Below, in pieces: positions 1-4,973 of a stretch of DNA of 5,802 nt. The DNA is from Bacilli bacterium. Lineage in GTDB: Bacteria > Bacillota_I > Bacilli_A > RF39 > UBA660. The translations under genes and the position numbers were made by a program. The stretch lies in NCBI GenBank assembly GCA_017550205.1, contig JAFZPS010000036.1, positions 1-5,802 on the forward strand, written 5' to 3'. Under the pieces are notes generated by a model that was not told where the DNA came from, did no database searches, and was given only the letters and a program-made list of their open reading frames with translations. Numbering within the stretch: the stretch's first letter is position 1; the number at the start of each line of letters is the position of its first letter.

Positions 1-1
1 A

Positions 2-2644
2 GTATATCGAAGTGGAGAAAATGAATATTTCTTAAATGGCGAAAAATGTCGATTAAAAGATATTACTAATTTACTTATGGATACAGGTATGGGTAAAGAG
101 TCATTTAATATTATTTCTCAGGGTGAAGTAGAAAAAATACTTAGTAATTCTGCATACGATAGAAGAGTTATATTTGAAGAAGCTTCAGGTATATTAAAAT
201 ATAAAAAGAGAAAAGAAGAAGCTCTTAGAAAATTAGATAGAACTCACAATAATATAGATAGAGTAAATGATATTATTACTGAATTAGAGATGCAAGTAGG
301 GCCTTTAAAAGAACAAAGTATAAAAGCTAAAGAGTATTTAGAAAATAAAAAAGGTCTAGATAAATATGAAGTAGCACTTCTTGCATACGATATAGAAAAT
401 TTAAATAACGAAGTAGAAAATACTAAGAAGAGAAAAGAAAAAGTAGATAGTGATATTCAAACTATTTATAATGAATCTAGTAAGAGTGATGCTAGAAATT
501 TAGATACTTCTAATAAGTTAAGTAAATTAGAAAATGAAAAACAAGAATTAAATACTAAGTTATTAAAAGTAACTGAAGAAAAAGAAAAGATATCTAGTGA
601 AAGAGAATTATTAAAAGAAAGAAGTAAAACTACTAAGGAAGAAAATGTTATTAAAGATGAAATTAGAGTTGCTTTGGATAATAAAGAACGCCTTTCTAGT
701 AGTATATCTATAATAGAAGAAGATATTAAAGTAATAGTTAATAATAGTGCTAAACTAGATAATGAATCTATAGAAGTAGAAAAAGAACTACAAAGTTTGA
801 AATTAAAGAAGAATATGTTAAATAATGATTATTCTAGTCATAATCAAGAATATATCTCTACTATGCATAAAATAGATAATTTAAAGATAGAAATAGATCA
901 AAATGGTGATATGCCTAATAGTGTTAGAAAAGTACTTAATAATACTAGTTTAACAGGAATTCATAATACTATTGGTAATATATTAACTACTGATGAAAAG
1001 TATGTTAAAGCACTTAATACTGCAATTGCTTCTAATAAGAACTTTATTATTACTAAAGATGAAGATAGTGCAAAACGTGCTATTAATTATTTAAAAGATA
1101 ATCATTTAGGAAGAGCTACATTCTTTCCATTAAGTGTTATTAAAGAAAGATATATTGATTCTGAAAGTTTAAGTATCTTAAAGAATAGCCCTGATTTCTT
1201 AGGAGTTATGTCTGATTTAGTATCATACAATAGAGAATATGATTCTGTTATTAGAAATCAATTAGGAATTGTGGTAGTAGCTACTGATATGGATAGTGCT
1301 ACTAGACTTTCTCATATGATTAAAGCTAAATATAAAATAGTTACTCTTGAAGGAGACCAAGTTAATGTAGGTGGTTCTTTAACTGGTGGATCAGTTTATA
1401 ATGGTAAGAGTACAGTCATTCTAAAACAAGAATTAAGACATTTAGAAGAAAAGTGCAATCTATTAAAACTTGAAGAAGAAGAAATTTCTAAAGAATTATT
1501 AGATAATACTAATGTAATTAGTAAAATAGAAGAGAAGTTATTTGGTTTAAGTAAAGAAAAAGTAGCTTTAAAAGAATTACATGATACTAAGAATAATGAA
1601 TTAAATAGTATTAAAGAAAAATTAGAATTAACTAAGAAAGAATATGATTCACTAAAAACTATTAGTAATAATTCTGTAAGTAAGAAAGAAGAAGAATTAA
1701 TTAAATTATTCCATGAGAAAGAATCAGAAAAAGAAAAGATTGAGATTAAATTAAAATCACTTAATAAAGAGATTAGTGATTTAAAAGAAAAACAAGAAAA
1801 AGATTTAGCAGATGATAAGTTAAAGAATAGTGAATTACGTAATTTAGAAAAAGAATCTCGTGAAGCAGAAATCTTTATTAATAGAAGTGATGTTAAACTA
1901 GATAATATGTTAGAGATACTTGCAACTGACTATGAATTGACTTATGAAAAAGCAAAGGCTGACTATGTACTTGATATTGAACCTGATGAAGCAAGAACAC
2001 TTGTTAATAAATATAGAGCTAATATTAAACGTATTGGTATGGTTAATTTAGATGCTATTGAAGAGTATGAAAAAGTAAATACAAGATATGAATTCTTAAC
2101 TAATCAAAGAGAAGATTTATTAAATGCAGAAAATACACTTTTAGAAATCATGAATGAGATGGATGATGTAATGAAAGAGGAATTTGCTAATACATTTGAA
2201 CTTATTAGAGTAGAATTCCAAAAAGTATTTAAAGAGTTATTCAAAGGTGGAAAAGCAGACTTAAAATTAACTAATCCAGAAGATATATTAAATACTGGAG
2301 TAGATATAGTTGCTTCTCCTCCAGGAAAGAAACTTACTACTATTACATTACTTAGTGGTGGAGAAAAAACATTAACTGCAATTAGTTTATTATTTGCGAT
2401 ACTTAATGTTAGAGCTGTACCATTCTGTATCTTTGATGAAGTAGAAGCTGCACTTGATGAAGCTAATGTTGCTGGATTTGGTGATTACTTAGCTAATTAT
2501 AGAGATAAGACACAGTTCTTAATCATTACACATAAAAAGAAAACTATGGAATATGCTAATACTTTATATGGTATTACAATGCAAGAATCTGGTGTTTCTA
2601 AACTAGTTAGTGTTAAATTAGAACAACATGAGGAATTTTTATAA
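2..2644 (+). CDS. smc: Chromosome partition/condensin protein SMC, 3' part (5' end outside window)
   Basis: SMC is the ATPase core of bacterial condensin; it dimerises, binds ScpA/ScpB and compacts and segregates the chromosome. The frame is open from base 2, where VYRSGENEYFLNGEKCRLKD matches the conserved stretch about 100 residues into SMC. The ATG at 77 is therefore internal, and the Walker A end is missing. Counting from that Met: Q-loop IISQGEVEKIL at 12-22, N-terminal coiled coil about 41-280, hinge about 281-440 with the GGSLTGGS glycine motif at 432-439, C-terminal coil about 441-640. The C-terminal head follows, with ABC signature LLSGGEKTL (758-766), Walker B/D-loop FCIFDEVEAALDEANV (783-798) and switch His819 in ITHKKK. 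The window holds 880 codons. Adding the usual missing N-terminus gives about 985 residues, some 200 short of the common 1,170-1,190, with the loss in the arms. No frameshift is seen. A strong hairpin follows 5 bases after the stop. Confidence 0.97.
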   Translation, partial: VYRSGENEYFLNGEKCRLKDITNLLMDTGMGKESFNIISQGEVEKILSNSAYDRRVIFEEASGILKYKKRKEEALRKLDRTHNNIDRVNDIITELEMQVGPLKEQSIKAKEYLENKKGLDKYEVALLAYDIENLNNEVENTKKRKEKVDSDIQTIYNESSKSDARNLDTSNKLSKLENEKQELNTKLLKVTEEKEKISSERELLKERSKTTKEENVIKDEIRVALDNKERLSSSISIIEEDIKVIVNNSAKLDNESIEVEKELQSLKLKKNMLNNDYSSHNQEYISTMHKIDNLKIEIDQNGDMPNSVRKVLNNTSLTGIHNTIGNILTTDEKYVKALNTAIASNKNFIITKDEDSAKRAINYLKDNHLGRATFFPLSVIKERYIDSESLSILKNSPDFLGVMSDLVSYNREYDSVIRNQLGIVVVATDMDSATRLSHMIKAKYKIVTLEGDQVNVGGSLTGGSVYNGKSTVILKQELRHLEEKCNLLKLEEEEISKELLDNTNVISKIEEKLFGLSKEKVALKELHDTKNNELNSIKEKLELTKKEYDSLKTISNNSVSKKEEELIKLFHEKESEKEKIEIKLKSLNKEISDLKEKQEKDLADDKLKNSELRNLEKESREAEIFINRSDVKLDNMLEILATDYELTYEKAKADYVLDIEPDEARTLVNKYRANIKRIGMVNLDAIEEYEKVNTRYEFLTNQREDLLNAENTLLEIMNEMDDVMKEEFANTFELIRVEFQKVFKELFKGGKADLKLTNPEDILNTGVDIVASPPGKKLTTITLLSGGEKTLTAISLLFAILNVRAVPFCIFDEVEAALDEANVAGFGDYLANYRDKTQFLIITHKKKTMEYANTLYGITMQESGVSKLVSVKLEQHEEFL

Positions 2645-2648
2645 GATA

Positions 2649-2688
2649 AAAAAATAAAAAGATAATTAAGTTTATCTTTTTATTTTTT
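2649..2688. terminator. Bidirectional intrinsic terminator shared by smc and the def operon
   Basis: Bases 2649-2665 and 2672-2688 form a perfect 17-bp inverted repeat around a 6-base loop (TTAAGT). The arms are A-rich on the left and T-rich on the right, so transcripts from either strand would end in a U-rich arm; the base of the stem doubles as the U-tract. It lies between the convergent ends of smc and the downstream kinase-like gene. Its right arm is also the last five codons and stop of the minus-strand gene. The stem has only one G-C pair, so it is long but thermally weak. Confidence 0.8.
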
Positions 2689-3361
2689 GTATTCTTTCTT
2701 CTGTGTTATCTTTTTCTACTTGTTTAGCAACATTATTTATGTAATGTGCAAGTCCATGTAGTTTTTCTATTTTTTCTTCATTAAGAGGAATTTTTTTCTT
2801 TTTACATACATTTTCATATTCAGTGGCAAAGTCAAATATTGCTCTTTGTAATTTACTTATATTCCATTGATAGGCATTCATTTGATAGTGTTCTTCAATT
2901 TTTGTGTAATGTAGGGTATCTATTGCATATAAGTTTTCACCATCAAATATTAAATTTCTCCATGCCATATCAACTGTTAATATATTATTTTCTGATAATT
3001 TATAAATATCTTCTATAAATGGTACTAAGGCATCTTTTATTTTATCTATATTTGGAAGAATTCCAGCGTGTAATCTTCTTTCACTTATTTCATTTCGCAT
3101 ATATCTTGTTTTAGAGGCAAATATTTTATTATCATATATATAAATTTCTTCAGGAAATAAAAAAGACTTTAAATCAATTTCATCATTATAAATACTCTTT
3201 TCATCATAAGTTGTATTGAAATGATTATTAAGTACTTTATATACATAATCATCTATTTGATAACATATGCTTTCGTATCCATCACCAATTCTTTTGGCTT
3301 GAGTACATTTTTCAATTAATTTAATTTTTTCTTTTTTGTTAAATTCTATTATTGCTGACAT
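2672..3361 (-). CDS. Kinase-like protein, downstream copy of tandem pair
   Basis: A 229-aa protein that I recognise only as kinase-like; the substrate is unknown. Visible motifs: a glycine-rich-loop candidate RIGDGYESICY (24-34) followed by YVYKVL, with Lys42 in the ATP-lysine position. The block SFLFPEEIY (66-74) may supply the alpha-C glutamate. VDMAWRNLIFDG (130-141) has the Asp131-x4-Asn136 spacing of a kinase catalytic loop. AIDTLHY (146-152) puts Asp148 where the metal-binding DFG Asp would be. Only about 80 residues follow, so there is no normal activation segment or full C-lobe; small atypical kinases such as RIO/Bud32 are comparable in size. No signal peptide or membrane segment is seen, so it is probably cytoplasmic. 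The ATG is set by AAGGAG at 3369-3374, 7 bases upstream. It is last in the def operon. By eye it shares about a third of its residues with the adjacent copy, including the QKIK tail. An aminoglycoside-phosphotransferase-like enzyme cannot be excluded. Confidence 0.75.
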   Translation of the reverse strand: MSAIIEFNKKEKIKLIEKCTQAKRIGDGYESICYQIDDYVYKVLNNHFNTTYDEKSIYNDEIDLKSFLFPEEIYIYDNKIFASKTRYMRNEISERRLHAGILPNIDKIKDALVPFIEDIYKLSENNILTVDMAWRNLIFDGENLYAIDTLHYTKIEEHYQMNAYQWNISKLQRAIFDFATEYENVCKKKKIPLNEEKIEKLHGLAHYINNVAKQVEKDNTEERIQKIKR

Positions 3362-3385
3362 GTTGTTGCTCCTTGATTAAGTATA

Positions 3386-4075
3386 TTATTTTTTTATTTT
3401 TTGTACTTTTTTAGTATCTAATTCTTCTTGGGTATCTATTGTTATTCTATTAATATAATTGATTAAGTCTTCACATTCATCTAAATGAATTTCTTCTTTA
3501 GATATACCATATATTTCACATGCCATTTTACAATCTAATATAAAACAATTTATTGCTTTTTTTAATAAATCAATATTATCTAAATAAGTATATTCATCAA
3601 CGATATCATAATCTAGTGTATCTATTGCATAGAACTTTTCTCCATCAAATAACAAATTACGTTTAGCAAAATCTATTGCGACTACATTATTTCTTGAAAG
3701 TATATAAATATCTTTTATGAGTATTTTTAGTGCTTCTTTAATTTTATTTATATCTGGAATAATATGTTGACGTAATAAAGATATTTTTAATACATCCTCT
3801 ACATATGGAGTTGTTTTATAGGCAAATACATAGTTTTCTTTTCCGTATGTATAGATTTCTTCTGGAAATAAAAATGATTCTAATTTTAAATCATCTTTAC
3901 AGATAGGATTATGAGTATATTTTTCTAATTCATATACTGGATCATATATTTTATATACATCATTCTTGACTAAGTAACATTCACCTTCAGCACCAGTACC
4001 AATTAAATTATTCTTTCCCCAATTATTTTTTAGTTTTTTTGCTTCTTCTTCAGTAAAGTTTAATATTACTGACAT
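3386..4075 (-). CDS. Kinase-like protein, upstream copy of tandem pair
   Basis: A 229-aa protein of exactly the same length as its downstream neighbour and clearly homologous to it. It has a more canonical nucleotide-binding loop, LIGTGAEGECY (24-34), with all three glycines (26, 28, 31), then VYKIY with Lys42. SFLFPEEIY is at 67-75. The catalytic-loop-like AIDFAKRNLLFDG (133-145) has Asp135 and Asn140, and AIDTLDY (150-156) has Asp152 as the candidate metal ligand. After this comes a short helical tail ending QKIKK, without a recognisable activation segment or APE motif. No signal peptide or membrane span is seen. The start is well supported by AAAGGGGGG at 4083-4091, 7 bases before the ATG. 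It lies 23 bp after def and 24 bp before the second copy, with no hairpin in either gap, so cotranscription is expected. The fold assignment is from motifs only; phosphotransfer to protein, small molecule or no substrate at all (pseudokinase) are all open. Confidence 0.77.
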   Translation of the reverse strand: MSVILNFTEEEAKKLKNNWGKNNLIGTGAEGECYLVKNDVYKIYDPVYELEKYTHNPICKDDLKLESFLFPEEIYTYGKENYVFAYKTTPYVEDVLKISLLRQHIIPDINKIKEALKILIKDIYILSRNNVVAIDFAKRNLLFDGEKFYAIDTLDYDIVDEYTYLDNIDLLKKAINCFILDCKMACEIYGISKEEIHLDECEDLINYINRITIDTQEELDTKKVQKIKK

Positions 4076-4098
4076 AATTAATCCCCCCTTTGAATTAA

Positions 4099-4662
4099 TT
4101 ATATTCCGCGCATTGTTTCTTTTCCTTTATATGGATTTTTAGGATCTATATGATCAGTGAATAAAATGCCATTTAAATGATCTAATTCATGTTGGAAACA
4201 TATAGCTAATTCTTCACGAGCTCTAACATGGATTTTTCTTCCTTCCATGTCATATGCTTCCATAGTAACTCTTGCGTATCTTGGAACAATACCTTCTACA
4301 GGACGATTAACTGATAGGCATCCTTCTCCTTCTTCTACATAGATTTGTTCCATAGAATTACTAATTATTTTTGGATTTATTAATATATAAGTTTCAAATT
4401 CTTTTTTCTCATCATCTGGTCCACTTATTTCATTAACTACAACAAAGTATCTTTTTAAGATTCCTAGTTGAACTGCACTCATTCCCATACCAGGACGTAA
4501 GTTATATTTTTCTGCTAGTTCATCTATTTGACTATCATGTAGATATTTAATCATAATATCTATTGTTTCTTTATCTTCTTTAGTTAAAGGAAAAGTAACT
4601 TCTTTAGAAATTTGTCTTAATACTTTATTTTTTTCGTCTAATATATCACATGTTTTTAACAC
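4099..4662 (-). CDS. def: Peptide deformylase
   Basis: Removes the formyl group from the initiator methionine of nascent proteins, using a metal ion (usually Fe2+). In the 187-aa version all three family motifs are present: motif I GMGMSAVQ (58-65), motif II EGCLS (113-117) with metal-ligand Cys115, and motif III QHELDH (157-162) with ligands His158 and His162 and catalytic Glu159. The length and the insertions between motifs I and II fit the type 2 (Gram-positive) deformylases. Motif I has SAVQ where AAPQ is most familiar. I chose GTG 4662: GAGGTGG at 4668-4674 sits 5 bases before it. The longer frame from GTG 4671 would put its start inside that ribosome binding site and add only three residues. 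It is first gene of a minus-strand operon with the two kinase-like genes. fmt, a common partner of def, is not adjacent. Confidence 0.96.
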   Translation of the reverse strand: MLKTCDILDEKNKVLRQISKEVTFPLTKEDKETIDIMIKYLHDSQIDELAEKYNLRPGMGMSAVQLGILKRYFVVVNEISGPDDEKKEFETYILINPKIISNSMEQIYVEEGEGCLSVNRPVEGIVPRYARVTMEAYDMEGRKIHVRAREELAICFQHELDHLNGILFTDHIDPKNPYKGKETMRGI

Positions 4663-4667
4663 TAGTA

Positions 4668-4674
4668 CCACCTC
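4668..4674 (-). promoter_or_regulatory. Ribosome binding site that decides the def start
   Basis: On the minus strand GAGGTGG is followed by the 5-base spacer TACTA and GTG at 4662-4660. The other GTG in frame, at 4671-4669, lies within this purine-rich element and has no Shine-Dalgarno sequence at a useful distance, so the inner GTG is preferred. No in-frame ATG occurs near the N-terminus. Confidence 0.7.
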
Positions 4675-4683
4675 AACGCCTAT

Positions 4684-4712
4684 ATTTTACCACAAAATTA
4701 AAAAAAGAGCAA
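4684..4712 (-). promoter_or_regulatory. Probable housekeeping promoter of the def operon
   Basis: Minus-strand TGGTAAAAT (4692-4684) is an extended -10 with one mismatch to TGnTATAAT. Seventeen bases upstream is TTGCTC (4712-4707), a half-match to TTGACA. The predicted start is near 4677, giving a very short leader before the ribosome binding site at 4674. The -35 lies inside the downstream arm of the upstream gene's terminator and the spacer is that terminator's T-tract, so the two elements share DNA. This is a motif reading, not proof. Confidence 0.5.
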
Positions 4713-4724
4713 TGTTAATTGCTC
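4700..4724 (-). terminator. Intrinsic terminator of the tiny membrane-protein gene
   Basis: On the minus strand GAGCAAT (4724-4718), loop TAAC (4717-4714) and ATTGCTC (4713-4707) form a perfect 7-bp stem, followed by seven Ts (4706-4700). This is a standard rho-independent layout. The upstream arm is the coding sequence for the last residues of the 47-aa protein and its TAA stop lies in the loop. It separates that gene from def. Confidence 0.8.
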
Positions 4725-4858
4725 CATCTAGTACCAATAATTATTACTAATAGAATAAATAATACTAATATAATAGCATAGTTATTATTGTTGTTTGTCA
4801 TAGGGTAGTAGTAAGTGTTTGTGTTAGGACAAGTACTTCCTCCTTGATAATAATACAT
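4715..4858 (-). CDS. Tiny YjcZ-like single-span membrane protein (47 aa)
   Basis: A 47-residue protein: a Tyr/Asn/Thr-rich N-terminal half (starts MYYYQGGSTCP, then TYYYP at 15-19 and five consecutive Asn at 22-26), then one hydrophobic helix YAIILVLFILLVIIIG (27-42) and a short tail TRWSN. This layout, and especially the AIILVLFILLVII-type helix, resembles the YjcZ/tiny transmembrane family of Bacilli, some members of which are annotated as sporulation proteins; the match is from memory, not a search. It is a real gene rather than a chance frame: AAAGGAGG (4865-4872) stands 6 bases before the ATG and a perfect hairpin plus T-tract ends it. It is monocistronic on the minus strand, upstream of def and divergent from the SEDS gene. 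The single Cys10 is notable. The role is unknown; it is likely anchored in the membrane with its polar half outside or inside undetermined. Confidence 0.8.
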   Translation of the reverse strand: MYYYQGGSTCPNTNTYYYPMTNNNNNYAIILVLFILLVIIIGTRWSN

Positions 4859-4884
4859 AAGATACCTCCTTTACTTATCTAATA

Positions 4885-4911
4885 TAAAGTATGTTAATTT
4901 ACATATTTTGT
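4885..4911 (-). promoter_or_regulatory. Possible SigK-like promoter of the tiny membrane-protein gene
   Basis: Minus-strand CATACTTTA (4893-4885) fits the CATAnnnTA -10 pattern of the Bacillus mother-cell sigma factor SigK, with AC (4911-4910) 16 bases upstream as the short -35. Transcription would start about 20 bases before the coding start, just ahead of the ribosome binding site. No comparable SigA pair is evident: TATATT overlaps here, but the DNA 17 bases upstream is AAAATA. The motif is short and the DNA AT-rich, so chance is a serious alternative. Confidence 0.25.
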
Positions 4912-4924
4912 GAGGGATAATTAA

Positions 4925-4930
4925 TATAAT
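4925..4930 (+). promoter_or_regulatory. Possible -10 element for the SEDS gene
   Basis: A perfect TATAAT lies 44 bases before the SEDS start codon, giving a leader of about 37 bases. There is no good -35 at 16-18 bases upstream; TTTACA at 4898-4903 is well matched but 21 bases away. An extended -10-like TGATATATT at 4943-4951 is an alternative, although its start point would fall on the ribosome binding site. Confidence 0.3.
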
Positions 4931-4973
4931 TACTTATTTTTGTGATATATTTATTATAGAAGGGTGAATATGT

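Larger units (their letters stand above)
2649..4712 (-). other. Predicted transcription unit: def plus two kinase-like genes
   Basis: One promoter candidate (4684-4712), three same-strand genes separated by 23 and 24 bp, each with its own Shine-Dalgarno sequence, and a terminal hairpin at 2649-2688. Neither gap contains an inverted repeat with a T-tract. This supports a single transcript, with peptide deformylase made first and the kinase-like pair after it. Confidence 0.65.

Noticed and set aside
77..79. ATG as the start of a shorter SMC
   Set aside because: The frame stays open back to base 2 and encodes conserved SMC residues (VYRSGENEYFLNGE), so this Met is internal and the gene is cut by the window edge.
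380..960. Dense A-rich repeats in the smc coding region as a DNA repeat array
   Set aside because: The recurring GAAAAA and AATAGT words come from Lys/Glu/Asn/Ser codons of a coiled coil in an AT-rich genome; there is no fixed period or unit.
2651..2688. The inverted repeat as an insertion-sequence end or CRISPR unit
   Set aside because: It is a single palindrome at a convergent gene junction, with no transposase, target duplication or repeated spacers.
3362..3385. Terminator between the two kinase-like genes
   Set aside because: The T-rich sequence after 3386 has no complementary arm nearby, so no hairpin forms.
2672..4075. Kinase-like pair as a toxin-antitoxin or phage-defence module
   Set aside because: Both proteins are homologous and of equal length, no antitoxin-like or nuclease partner is present, and the neighbours are core genes; nothing in the sequence supports defence.
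4669..4671. GTG at 4671 as the start of def
   Set aside because: It lies inside the GAGGTGG ribosome binding site; GTG at 4662 has correct spacing.
4970..4972. ATG four bases before the SEDS start
   Set aside because: It is in another frame and stops after six codons; the SEDS frame starts at 4974.
4859..4973. Riboswitch or small RNA in the divergent gap
   Set aside because: Only 115 bases of AT-rich sequence with promoter-like motifs; no stable stem-loops or recognised aptamer core are visible.
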